NCBI GenBank assembly: GCA_902530745.1
Contig: CACABO010000001.1
Coordinates: 124,001-188,000, forward strand
DNA: 64,000 bases
Reading direction: 5' to 3'
DNA from: an uncultured Alphaproteobacteria bacterium
GTDB taxonomy: Bacteria; Pseudomonadota; Alphaproteobacteria; HIMB59
Made by a program: the position numbers and the translations under genes. Below the pieces are notes generated by a model, which was not told where the DNA came from, did not search any database, and was given only the letters and a program-made list of their open reading frames with translations. This document shows, one piece after another, positions 29,175 through 38,362 of the stretch; position 1 is the first letter of the stretch; every line of letters begins with the position of its first letter.

Positions 29175-30445
29175 AACTCTCAAATCTTTTATTTAACTCA
29201 TTAAAAGAGTCACCAAAAGAAGCTAAAATTATTTCCCATCAATTAATGTTGCGCTCATCGATGATTAGGCAGCACACATCTGGTATATACACATGGTTAC
29301 CGTTAGGTTTTAAAGTCCTAAAAAATATTGAGAATATAATTCGAAATAATCAAGACGAAATAGGTTGTAATGAAATGTTAATGTCTACTATTCAATCTTC
29401 AGAATTATGGAAAAAAAGTGGTAGATATGCAGACTATGGAAAAGAGATGTTAAGAATTACTGACAGACATGATAACGATTTATTATATGGACCAACTAAT
29501 GAAGAGGTAATTACAGATTTATTTTCTGATTATGTAAATTCATATAAAGGCCTTCCAAAATATCTCTACCATATTCAATGGAAATTTAGAGATGAAATTA
29601 GACCTCGTTTTGGCGTAATGCGAGGTAGAGAATTCTTAATGAAAGATGCCTATAGTTTTGACTTAACCGAAGAAGCTGCTTTTGAAACTTATAAAAAATT
29701 TTTTAGAAGTTATTTAAAAACCTTTCTAGATCTAGGATTACAACCGATTCCTGTAAAAGCTGCGACGGGTGCTATTGGTGGAGATTTATCTCATGAGTTT
29801 CAAATATTAGCTAATACTGGTGAAAGCGAACTTGCTTATGACTCTAAATTAGTTGACTCCAATTTATACGAAAAAAGTTATGAAGAAATTACAACAATGT
29901 ATTCTGCATCTGACGAAATGATTGATAAATCAAAATCTGATGTAATAATTGGAAGAGGTATTGAAGTAGGCCACATATTTAATTTTGGTACAAAATATAC
30001 TAAGCCATTAGAATGCTTCGTGCTAAATCAAGATGGAAAAAGAATATCACCATATATGGGATCCTATGGAATCGGAGTTTCCAGATTAACAGCAGCAATA
30101 ATTGAGGCATTCCACGATGATAAAGGTATCAAATGGCCTATTAATATTTCACCATTTAAGATAAACATCATAATGCAACCAAACTCTGATTATATATCAG
30201 ATGTGGAGAGTATTTATAATCTGCTTATCACTAAATATGATAATGTTAGTTTAGATGATAGAGATTTAAGTATAGGAAGAAAAATTAAAGACTCTGAATT
30301 GATTGGAATACCTTGGACATTGATTATCGGGAATAATTTTAAAGAAAAAGGTCAAATTGAACTGATTAGAAGGTCTAACAGTGATAAGATATTCTTAAGT
30401 AAACAAGAAATTGAGAATTTTGAATTTGAACAATACACTCCATAA
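29171..30445 (+). CDS. proS: Prolyl-tRNA synthetase (short form without editing domain)
   Basis: This class II synthetase charges tRNA-Pro. Motif 1 lies around HTSGIYTWLPLGFKVLKNIE. Motif 2 (WKFRDEIRPRFGVMRGREF) is intact, and motif 3 lies in GIGVSRLTAAIIEA. At 424 residues it is the alphaproteobacterial short type that lacks the INS editing domain between motifs 2 and 3. It overlaps the upstream DUF1467 gene by 4 bp and the downstream lolC by up to 35 bp. Confidence 0.95.
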   Translation: MKLSNLLFNSLKESPKEAKIISHQLMLRSSMIRQHTSGIYTWLPLGFKVLKNIENIIRNNQDEIGCNEMLMSTIQSSELWKKSGRYADYGKEMLRITDRHDNDLLYGPTNEEVITDLFSDYVNSYKGLPKYLYHIQWKFRDEIRPRFGVMRGREFLMKDAYSFDLTEEAAFETYKKFFRSYLKTFLDLGLQPIPVKAATGAIGGDLSHEFQILANTGESELAYDSKLVDSNLYEKSYEEITTMYSASDEMIDKSKSDVIIGRGIEVGHIFNFGTKYTKPLECFVLNQDGKRISPYMGSYGIGVSRLTAAIIEAFHDDKGIKWPINISPFKINIIMQPNSDYISDVESIYNLLITKYDNVSLDDRDLSIGRKIKDSELIGIPWTLIIGNNFKEKGQIELIRRSNSDKIFLSKQEIENFEFEQYTP

Positions 30446-31598
30446 GCTATCTTTCTCCTACATATTTAATTTTAAAAAAGATAAAGCATTCTCAGTATCG
30501 ACAATTTTATCATCACTAGCATTAATACTAGGTATTTCAATTTTAATAACAGTAATGTCCGTGATGAATGGTTTTAGAGAGCAATTAGTTGAGTCATTAA
30601 GTGGTGTGAATGGAGATATTACTATTTATGATGCTAACAAAGATAAAATCAAAAAAATACAAGAAAAAAATCCTTCAATATCTTTTGTTGAAAATCTTCA
30701 AAGTAGAGTAATCACAAGTAATGAAAACGGCATAGAGGGTCTATTAATGAAATCTCTTAATAAAGAAGACATCTATAAAATACCTAAAATTAATCAAAAT
30801 ATATTTGAAATAGAAAAAAATATCGACAATTGGGTTTTCATTGGAGTTGAATTAGCGAGGTCTTTAAATTTAAAAGTAGGGATGCCTTTGCAAATTAACA
30901 TTCCTGGAAATTCTATGACAATTTTAGGCCCTGTTTTAAATTCAAGACAATTAACCATTAAAGGAATATTTAATACAGGAGTATATGACTTTGATAAATA
31001 TTTTATTTTTAGCAATATCGATCAGTTTAAAAATAACATAAGCAATAAAGTTATAGATGTTTATTTGAATAATAAAAACTTTGATTATAGGGATTTAGAT
31101 GGCCTAAACTACTCAACATGGGAGGATCAAAACCAAACTTTAGCTCAAGCATTATCTACTGAAAAAAATGTTATGTTTGTTATTCTATTTTTTATTATTG
31201 TAATTTCTTCCTTTACAATAATTTCAAATCAAATTTTTTTTATTAAAGAAAAGTATAAAGATATTATTTTGCTAAAAGCATTGGGCATAAAGCAATCAAA
31301 AATTTGTTTTATATTTTTTTTGAATTCTTTCTTGATATCATTTTTCTCTATTGTTATTGGTACTTGTTTAGGATTGCTTTTATCTACAAATATAGACTCT
31401 ATCGAAAACTTTTTATCATATTTATTAAATTTTGAACTTTGGAATAATGAAATAAGATATTTAACATCAATGCCCTATAGTATTAAATTAAACGACATAG
31501 TGTTTATTGTAAGTATTTCTCTGTTTTCAAGTTTAGTTGCCTCTTACATTCCAATATTAAGAATATTTAGAATAAAACCAAATTTAATATTAAGATGA
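30411..31598 (+). CDS. lolC: Lipoprotein-releasing ABC transporter permease (LolC/LolE family)
   Basis: This permease works with LolD to release lipoproteins from the inner membrane for transport to the outer membrane. The N-terminal membrane helix with VMSVMNGFREQL is the family signature. A periplasmic domain follows, then three C-terminal helices (FtsX-like). At 395 residues it is slightly short. TTG codons at 30411, 30420 and 30426 all precede the conserved region; the start is uncertain. Only one permease gene is present here, as in other Alphaproteobacteria. It overlaps lolD by 4 bp. Confidence 0.9.
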   Translation: MRILNLNNTLHKLSFSYIFNFKKDKAFSVSTILSSLALILGISILITVMSVMNGFREQLVESLSGVNGDITIYDANKDKIKKIQEKNPSISFVENLQSRVITSNENGIEGLLMKSLNKEDIYKIPKINQNIFEIEKNIDNWVFIGVELARSLNLKVGMPLQINIPGNSMTILGPVLNSRQLTIKGIFNTGVYDFDKYFIFSNIDQFKNNISNKVIDVYLNNKNFDYRDLDGLNYSTWEDQNQTLAQALSTEKNVMFVILFFIIVISSFTIISNQIFFIKEKYKDIILLKALGIKQSKICFIFFLNSFLISFFSIVIGTCLGLLLSTNIDSIENFLSYLLNFELWNNEIRYLTSMPYSIKLNDIVFIVSISLFSSLVASYIPILRIFRIKPNLILR

Positions 31599-32230
31599 GT
31601 TTATTAGAATTAAAAAATATTTCTAAATCATATTTATCTAAGGTAGGAAATTTTCAAGTAATAAAAAAATTAAATTTATCAGTAAATCATAATCAAAATA
31701 TTTTTTTATTTGGTCCCTCAGGATGTGGTAAGTCAACTTTATTAAACTTAATATCAGGATTAGATAGTTCAGACTCTGGAGAAATTTACTTTGATGGCAA
31801 ATTAGTAAAAAACCATTTTGATCTTTTGAAAGATGATATAGGTATTATATTTCAGGATCATTACCTGATATCTGAGTTGAACATTTTCGATAACATTAAA
31901 TTAAAAAGTAACGATATAAGAAAAATTGAAAAAATCTTATCCTATTTTAATTTGAGTCAATTTAAATTTAAATACCCCAATCAGTTATCAAATGGACAAA
32001 AACAAAGAGTTTGTGTTGCTAGATCCCTAGTGAATGGCCCTAAACTTTTAATAGCTGATGAACCCACAAGTTATTTAGATAAAGAAAATGCAAATTTGGT
32101 AATTGATTTGATATTAAATAGTTCTAAAAAATTCAATTTATCAACAATAATAGCCAGTCATGATATTTCATTTCGTCCACTTTTTGATAAGTCTTATACA
32201 ATCGAAGATAAATCAATAAAAGAATGCTAA
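31595..32230 (+). CDS. lolD: Lipoprotein-releasing ABC transporter ATP-binding protein
   Basis: LolD powers lipoprotein extraction by the LolC/E permease. Walker A GPSGCGKST, the Q-loop IIFQDHYL, the ABC signature LSNGQKQRV and Walker B LLIADEPTS are all present, then the SHD switch histidine. At 211 residues it is a standard MacB/LolD-type ATPase. It is coupled to lolC by a 4-bp overlap and overlaps dnaE by 7 bp. Confidence 0.94.
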   Translation: MSLLELKNISKSYLSKVGNFQVIKKLNLSVNHNQNIFLFGPSGCGKSTLLNLISGLDSSDSGEIYFDGKLVKNHFDLLKDDIGIIFQDHYLISELNIFDNIKLKSNDIRKIEKILSYFNLSQFKFKYPNQLSNGQKQRVCVARSLVNGPKLLIADEPTSYLDKENANLVIDLILNSSKKFNLSTIIASHDISFRPLFDKSYTIEDKSIKEC

Positions 32231-35200
32231 TACCTCTAAGAAATTATTCAAATTATTCTATTTGTGAGTCCAATATTAAAATTGAAGATCTTGTAAATTT
32301 TGCTGAGAAGGAAAAATTACCTGCAATGGCATTAACAGATTATAAACTATTATCAGGTGCTCTTGAATTCTCAACAAAATGTAAAAACAAGGGTATTCAA
32401 CCGATTATAGGATTAGATGTTGATTATATTTCAAAATTAAACCACAAGTCGAGACTTACTTTTCTATGCAAAAATGAGATCGGTTTTAAAAATCTTAATA
32501 TATTATCTACAAAAATAAATACTGAAAATGAATTTCATTTATCTTTAAATAATATTAATAATTTTTCTGAAGGTAACATTTTAATTTTAGGTGGGTTATT
32601 TAGTTATTTCCAGGATTTGAATATAAATACAAATAATTTAAAAATAATCATACATGAAATCACAGCTCTAAAAAATTTCTTTAAAAATGATGTTTTTTTT
32701 GAATTTGATGAAAATTTAGATAACAAACCATTAAATGAAATATCTAAAAAATCTAAAATTAGTTCATTTCTATCTTCATTTAGTTTTTACAAACAAGAGA
32801 AAGATTACGATGCAATAAAAATACTTCATTGTTTAAAGAATGGTGAATATTTACAAAACACTTCGTTTAATTTAAAAAATAATTATTCTTTAGCTTATAT
32901 CAACCAAGAAAATAAGAACTTAATCCCATTAATAAAAAATTCAAATTTAATTGCAAATAAAATTAATTTTCTAATTGAAGAAAAGCCTATTACATTGCCA
33001 AATTTTAAATCAGATTTTGACTCTGATGAAGATAAAGAGATTGTGCAACAATCTAGAAGTGGCTTAGATTTAAGATTAAAAAAAATTCTTTCAAATAGAA
33101 GTATTGAGGAATTTAACAGTCAATCAAAAATATATAGGGATCGTTTAGAATATGAATTAAATGTTATTATAAAAATGAAATTCTCTGGATATTTTCTTAT
33201 AGTTAGTGATTTTATTAGATGGGCTAAGTCAAATTCAATTCCTGTTGGTCCCGGAAGAGGATCAGGTGCTGGATCTATTGTTGCGTGGTCTTTGTTAATT
33301 ACAGATGTAGATCCAATTCAATATGGTTTGCTTTTTGAAAGATTTTTAAACCCAGATAGAGTGTCAATGCCTGACTTTGATATCGATTTCTGTAAATCAA
33401 GAAGAGATGAAGTTATAGAGTACGTGCAAAAAAAGTATGGGTATCAAAATGTTGCACAAATAATTACCTTTGGATCGATGATCTCCAGGGGAATATTAAA
33501 GGATATAGGTAGAGTAGAGGGCGTTCCATATTCTGAAGTAGAGAGAATGGTAAATAAAATACCTTATAACCCAGTTCATCCATTAAGTATTAGTGAGTTG
33601 AAAGCTAATCATTCTGATCAATTAGGTGATTTAGCTGACTCTCCAATGATGGATAAAGCTGAGTCAATGGAAGGTGCACTAAGAAATGTATCTACACATG
33701 CTGCTGGAATAATCATTTCTTCGGATAAGCTTTACGGAAATATTCCTTTATTTAAAGATGATGACTCAGAGATAATGGCTACGCAATATAATATGAAAGA
33801 TTGTGAAAAAGCAGGTTTATTAAAATTTGATTTTCTTGGCCTTGCTAATCTAACCATAATTGATGAGACTCTAAAATTAATAAAAGCTAAAAATCAAATT
33901 TCTATTGATTTAAATGAAATTCCCTTCAATGATGAAAAAACCTTTAAATTGTTAAGTGATGGCTATACGTGCGGTGTGTTTCAGGTTGAAAGTGCTGCGA
34001 TGGTTGATACTCTAATTAAACTCAAACCAACAAGTTTAGAGGAAGTTATAGCAGTTTTAGCTTTGAACAGACCTGGTCCAATGCAATTTATTGATAGCTT
34101 TATTAAAAGAAAAAAAGGTGAAGAAAAAATAATATATGACCATCCTTTGCTAGAACCAATTTTGAGAGAAACTTATGGAATAATTGTTTATCAAGAACAA
34201 ATTATGAAAATAGCACAAGTAATTTCAGGATATACTTTAGGTCAAGCAGACTTATTGAGAAGAGCTATTGGTAAAAAAATTAAGGCTGAGTTAATGAGTC
34301 AAAAGGATAATTTTATTAAAGGTGCTGTAAATAAAAAGGTTAGATCTAAAGATGCTGAGAAACTATTTTCCTTGATAGAAAAATTTGCAGAATATGGATT
34401 TAATAAAAGTCATGCAGCTGCTTATGCTTTTATTACATATTATACGGCATATCTAAAAGCTCATTATCCATTAGAATTTTATTGTGAGCTTCTTAATAAT
34501 TCTTTAAATAATACAGACAAGATTTTTGTAATTCTAAATGAAATCTATGAACAAAATTTGGAAATTTTACCACCTGATATAAATTATTCTGATTGTAAAT
34601 TTAAAATTCATGAAGGTAAAATTATTTATGCATTAGCCGCACTTAAGGGAGTAGGTGAGGAGTCTATGAAAGAATTAGTACACGAAAGAAACAAAAATGG
34701 TAAATTTAAATCTCTGTCAGATTTTAATGATAGATTATCAAGATCTGTTTTAAATAAAAGACAAATAGAAAAACTTATCTTATCAAATTCTTTAAATTCT
34801 CTTCATACGAGTATCTCAAAACTATTTGCTAATGTAGAAAATATTATACAAAAAAAATCTGGAGCAACATTATTTAACGATTTATCTGATGATCATTTTT
34901 TTCAAAATAAGAGTTATGCCAAAGTTGATCCAATAAAAGCTGAATTTGAAAGCTATGGATTTCTTTACTCTCAAAAAAAACAAACAAAAATACTAACGAA
35001 CCTTAATCAATCATCTTTTAAAGAAAAAATTAGTAGTAAAATTGAATTTTTAGAGGATTTTTATTTTTATGTTGTAAAATCGCAATATAAAACTACCAGA
35101 AATGGTAAAAGATACATTCTCTTAAATGTAATTAATGAAAGTGGTTTTTTTGATTTGAGACTTTTTGATGACAAATTTGATGTAATTTCACTTCAAGCAC

Positions 35201-35409
35201 AATACATAAAAGCAAGAATTAAAACAGCCATTAAAAATGACTTTTTTAATGTTAATATTGATAATTTACTCATCATTAAGAATGATGACTTGATAAATCA
35301 GATAAATCATATTTCCTATGAGGAATTACTGGATTTAGACAAAGTTAATATTTCCAACAATATAAGAGTTCGTAATGATAATAAAATACTAAATATTTCA
35401 TTGAATTAA
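32224..35409 (+). CDS. dnaE: DNA polymerase III subunit alpha
   Basis: DnaE is the replicative polymerase. Catalytic aspartates are in MPDFDIDF (Asp384, Asp386) and KFDFLGL (Asp536). The stretch VGPGRGSGAGSIVAWSL and STHAAGIIIS are typical. The N-terminal PHP domain has lost its metal-binding histidines: RNYSNYS replaces vHSxYS and TDYKLLSG replaces TDHGNMFG, so it is not a proofreading exonuclease. At 1061 residues it is about 100 shorter than E. coli DnaE. It ends the 22-gene run that starts at nuoA, and the rpsB leader follows. Confidence 0.96.
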   Translation: MLIPLRNYSNYSICESNIKIEDLVNFAEKEKLPAMALTDYKLLSGALEFSTKCKNKGIQPIIGLDVDYISKLNHKSRLTFLCKNEIGFKNLNILSTKINTENEFHLSLNNINNFSEGNILILGGLFSYFQDLNINTNNLKIIIHEITALKNFFKNDVFFEFDENLDNKPLNEISKKSKISSFLSSFSFYKQEKDYDAIKILHCLKNGEYLQNTSFNLKNNYSLAYINQENKNLIPLIKNSNLIANKINFLIEEKPITLPNFKSDFDSDEDKEIVQQSRSGLDLRLKKILSNRSIEEFNSQSKIYRDRLEYELNVIIKMKFSGYFLIVSDFIRWAKSNSIPVGPGRGSGAGSIVAWSLLITDVDPIQYGLLFERFLNPDRVSMPDFDIDFCKSRRDEVIEYVQKKYGYQNVAQIITFGSMISRGILKDIGRVEGVPYSEVERMVNKIPYNPVHPLSISELKANHSDQLGDLADSPMMDKAESMEGALRNVSTHAAGIIISSDKLYGNIPLFKDDDSEIMATQYNMKDCEKAGLLKFDFLGLANLTIIDETLKLIKAKNQISIDLNEIPFNDEKTFKLLSDGYTCGVFQVESAAMVDTLIKLKPTSLEEVIAVLALNRPGPMQFIDSFIKRKKGEEKIIYDHPLLEPILRETYGIIVYQEQIMKIAQVISGYTLGQADLLRRAIGKKIKAELMSQKDNFIKGAVNKKVRSKDAEKLFSLIEKFAEYGFNKSHAAAYAFITYYTAYLKAHYPLEFYCELLNNSLNNTDKIFVILNEIYEQNLEILPPDINYSDCKFKIHEGKIIYALAALKGVGEESMKELVHERNKNGKFKSLSDFNDRLSRSVLNKRQIEKLILSNSLNSLHTSISKLFANVENIIQKKSGATLFNDLSDDHFFQNKSYAKVDPIKAEFESYGFLYSQKKQTKILTNLNQSSFKEKISSKIEFLEDFYFYVVKSQYKTTRNGKRYILLNVINESGFFDLRLFDDKFDVISLQAQYIKARIKTAIKNDFFNVNIDNLLIIKNDDLINQINHISYEELLDLDKVNISNNIRVRNDNKILNISLN

Positions 35410-35450
35410 CTCTTGATTATTAGAATTTATCCTTTAAAACATCACAAAAA

Positions 35451-35517
35451 ACAGGTTAATAGATATCCGGTGCCTAAAGGTTTCCCTTCTATTAACTAAA
35501 GATTAACCGGAGGCAAA
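35451..35517 (+). promoter_or_regulatory. Candidate structured rpsB leader with alternative pairings
   Basis: The 108-bp dnaE-rpsB gap is the largest fully non-coding plus-strand leader in this part. GTTAATAGA (35455-35463) can pair perfectly with TCTATTAAC (35488-35496). GGTTAAT (35454-35460) can instead pair with ATTAACC (35502-35508), next to the Shine-Dalgarno GGAGG (35509-35513). CCGGT (35467-35471) can pair with ACCGG (35506-35510), and GCCT (35472-35475) with AGGC (35511-35514), covering the ribosome binding site. Such switching fits autoregulation by ribosomal protein S2, known for rpsB leaders in several proteobacteria. Pairings were found by eye, not folded by program. Confidence 0.55.
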
Positions 35518-36231
35518 ATGAATATTGAAATATCACTTGAAGATCTTTTAAAGAATGGCTCACACTTTGGCCATAATAAAAAAAGGTGGAATCCAAAAAT
35601 GGAAAAGTTCATTTATGGTGAAAAAAATGGAACTCATATTTTAGATCTGAGAAAGTCACTCCCTTTAATTGAAAATGCTTTGAAATTTGCATATGAGTCA
35701 TCTAAAAATAGTAAGAAATTTTTATTTGTATCTACAAAAAAACAGCATAGTGAAATTATTGAGAATATTGCAAAAGAAACTAATAATTACTTTGTTAATT
35801 TTAGATGGCTAGGCGGTATGATTACGAATTGGAATACTGTAAAGAATTCTATCAACACCCTAAATAATTATGAAAAAATTTTAAACTCTGATGAGACAGT
35901 ATTTACAAAAAAAGAACTATCAGATATTGAAAAAAAGAAAATTAGATTAGATAAGACCTTAGGAGGAATTGTTGATATGAAAACAATTCCTGATGTAATT
36001 TTTATTATCGATACTAACAGAGAGCATATTGCTGTATTAGAGGCTAAAAAGTTAGGTATACCAATTATTGGTATTGTAGACACTAATTGTGACCCAGATA
36101 TTATTGATTATCCCATTCCAGCAAATGACGATGGAGTAAAATCAGTACAATTCATACTTGAAAATTTTAAAAAGGTCTTAGTAATAAATGAGGAAACTAC
36201 CTCTATGGAGTCTACAGGTAAAAATGAGTAG
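35518..36231 (+). CDS. rpsB: 30S ribosomal protein S2
   Basis: S2 is a late-binding small-subunit protein that bridges the head and body of the 30S. The signatures GSHFGHNKKRWNPKM, FRWLGGMITNW, and PIIGIVDTNCDPD with the PIPANDDG motif are intact. At 237 residues the length is normal. It has a full GGAGG ribosome binding site 4 nt before the ATG, at the end of a structured leader. It overlaps tsf by 8 bp. Confidence 0.97.
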   Translation: MNIEISLEDLLKNGSHFGHNKKRWNPKMEKFIYGEKNGTHILDLRKSLPLIENALKFAYESSKNSKKFLFVSTKKQHSEIIENIAKETNNYFVNFRWLGGMITNWNTVKNSINTLNNYEKILNSDETVFTKKELSDIEKKKIRLDKTLGGIVDMKTIPDVIFIIDTNREHIAVLEAKKLGIPIIGIVDTNCDPDIIDYPIPANDDGVKSVQFILENFKKVLVINEETTSMESTGKNE

Positions 36232-37096
36232 TATGGAATTAATAAAAAAGCTAAGAGATAGCACGGGAAGTGGTATTGTAGATTGCAAAAAGGCTCTATC
36301 TGAAAACAACAATGATATTGAAGCAGCTGTTAAATGGTTAAGAGAAAAAGGTATTCTTAAAGCACAAAAAAAACAAGATAGAGAGACAAATGAAGGTGTT
36401 GTTTCTTTTTATAACAATATATCAAATTCAGAATTTACTGTTTGTAAAATTAAGTGTGAAACTGATTTTGTTGCTAAAAATGACGATTTTTTAAGCTTTG
36501 CAGAAACACTAACTAAAGCAATTCACCAAAATAAAAATATTAAAAATCATGGAACTTACGATGATTTAAATGATTTAAAAATTGATGATAAATCTCTAAG
36601 TGACTTTTTAACTGAGCTTATTTCTAAAATTGGTGAAAACATACAAATTATCTCTTATAAAAAGTATTTATCAGATAGTTCAATTTTTATTTCTTATCTT
36701 CACAATAAATATAATTCAAATTGCTCTAAAATTGCATCTGTAGTTGAGATTTCTTCAGATAACCAGAAATCTGCATTAAAACTAGTTGATGAATTAAAAG
36801 TTATTGCAATGCAAGTATCTGCAATGAAACCTATGGGAATAGATCAAAACTCAATAAACTCTAAAATTTTAGATGATGAAAAAGATATTATTTTAAAACA
36901 AATGACTAATATACCTGATGATAAAAAGGAGCAAATCATTAATGGAAAATTAAATAAATTTTTAAAAGAAAATACATTATTAGGACAAGCACTGATAACA
37001 GATCCAAAAATGAGTGTAAGTTCTTTTTTGAGCGAGGTTTCAAAAAATAATAATATTAGCCTTAACATTGTATCGATGGATTTATATACTATCTAA
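36224..37096 (+). CDS. tsf: Elongation factor Ts
   Basis: EF-Ts is the nucleotide exchange factor for EF-Tu. The N-terminal UBA-like motif LIKKLRDSTGSGIVDCKKAL is clear, followed by CETDFVAKN, which contacts EF-Tu. The open frame begins at 36188, but the ATG at 36224 (AGG 5 nt upstream) gives the normal N-terminus MSSMELIKKL and 290 residues; 36233 is another possibility. It is partnered with rpsB, as almost universally. Confidence 0.95.
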   Translation: MSSMELIKKLRDSTGSGIVDCKKALSENNNDIEAAVKWLREKGILKAQKKQDRETNEGVVSFYNNISNSEFTVCKIKCETDFVAKNDDFLSFAETLTKAIHQNKNIKNHGTYDDLNDLKIDDKSLSDFLTELISKIGENIQIISYKKYLSDSSIFISYLHNKYNSNCSKIASVVEISSDNQKSALKLVDELKVIAMQVSAMKPMGIDQNSINSKILDDEKDIILKQMTNIPDDKKEQIINGKLNKFLKENTLLGQALITDPKMSVSSFLSEVSKNNNISLNIVSMDLYTI

Positions 37097-37100
37097 TATT

Positions 37101-37820
37101 ATGTATAAAAATATCATGTTAAAGATATCTGGAGAGTCTTTAGCAGGATCAAATGAACATGGTTTTGATTTCGATATTTTAAACGAACTTTCAAACAGTA
37201 TCAAAATACTGAAATCTAAAAACCTTAAAATCTCAATAGTTTTGGGTGGTGGTAATTTTATTAGAGGCTCATCTTTTTCAAATGGAGTAGTTGATAGAGT
37301 AACTTCAGATTATATGGGCATGTTGGGAACCGTAATAAATTCATTGGCTTTACAATCTAATCTTAAAAAACTAGGAGTAGACTCAAGAGTAATGACAGCA
37401 ATTAGTATTAATCGTGTAGCTGAACCATATATTAAAAATAAAGCATCGAGTCATTTAGATAAAAATAGAGTTGTAATTTTTGCATCTGGAACAGGAAACC
37501 CATTTTTTTCAACTGATACAGCTGCAGTTCTAAGAGCCTCTGAAATGAAATCGGATATAATCTTAAAGGGAACAAAAGTTGACGGGATTTATGATAAAGA
37601 TCCAATAAATAATCCAGATGCAAAAAAAATAAAAAATATATCTTTCTCAGATTACTTGAACAAAGATATAAAAGTCATGGATGCTACTGCAATTAGCTTA
37701 GCCAAAGATAGATCTTTGCCAATAATAATTTTTTCTATTTTAAAAAGTTCAAATATAATTGATATAATAGAAGGAAAAGGTTCATACTCAATTATTAATG
37801 ATAATGAAAATGTTCAATAA
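37101..37820 (+). CDS. pyrH: UMP kinase
   Basis: PyrH phosphorylates UMP to UDP for nucleotide synthesis and is hexameric and GTP-regulated in bacteria. Motifs include LKISGESLAG, LGGGNFIRG, RVTSDYMGMLGTVIN and GTGNPFFSTDTAAVLRA. A longer frame opens at 37068; the ATG at 37101 gives the normal start MYKNIMLKISGE and 239 residues. It is 4 bp after tsf and overlaps frr. Confidence 0.96.
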   Translation: MYKNIMLKISGESLAGSNEHGFDFDILNELSNSIKILKSKNLKISIVLGGGNFIRGSSFSNGVVDRVTSDYMGMLGTVINSLALQSNLKKLGVDSRVMTAISINRVAEPYIKNKASSHLDKNRVVIFASGTGNPFFSTDTAAVLRASEMKSDIILKGTKVDGIYDKDPINNPDAKKIKNISFSDYLNKDIKVMDATAISLAKDRSLPIIIFSILKSSNIIDIIEGKGSYSIINDNENVQ

Positions 37821-38361
37821 AAGTAATTGTTCAACAGAAATGGAGGCTAGCATCAATGCTCTATCAAATGAGCTTAAAAATATTAGAACTGGCAGGGTTT
37901 CTCCTGATATTCTCAAAAATATTGTTGTAGATAGTTATGGTACAAAAACACAACTTACTCAACTATCAAATATTAACAATCTAGATAATATGACACTTAA
38001 TGTAAATGTTTGGGATTTATCGCTTATAAAAGTAATTGAAAAATCAATTTTAGACTCTAATTTGGGTGTGACACCGCAGAGTGATGGGAATAATATTTTA
38101 TTAAAGTTTCCAGAATTATCAGCTGAAAGAAGAAAAGATTTAGTAAAAATTGTTTCAGAGATTTCTGAAAAATTTAAAGTATCAATAAGAAATATTAGAA
38201 GAAAATATCTTGATGAAATTAAAAGCCAAGAAAAAGAAAAGTTACTTTCAATTGATGAAAGTAAAAAACACCAAGACGATGTTCAAAAAATTACTGATTC
38301 ATCAATTAAAAATATTGAAAATTTAACAGAGTTAAAAGAAAAAGAAATATTAAAAGTATAA
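37798..38361 (+). CDS. frr: Ribosome recycling factor
   Basis: RRF splits post-termination ribosomes with EF-G. The RTGRVSPDILKNIVVDSYG core near the N-terminus and PELSAERRKDLVKIV, then RNIRRKY in the C-terminal half are typical. ATGs at 37798, 37804 and 37810 all fit; the first gives 187 residues, near the usual 185. It begins inside pyrH. Confidence 0.94.
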   Translation: MIMKMFNKSNCSTEMEASINALSNELKNIRTGRVSPDILKNIVVDSYGTKTQLTQLSNINNLDNMTLNVNVWDLSLIKVIEKSILDSNLGVTPQSDGNNILLKFPELSAERRKDLVKIVSEISEKFKVSIRNIRRKYLDEIKSQEKEKLLSIDESKKHQDDVQKITDSSIKNIENLTELKEKEILKV

Positions 38362-38362
38362 T

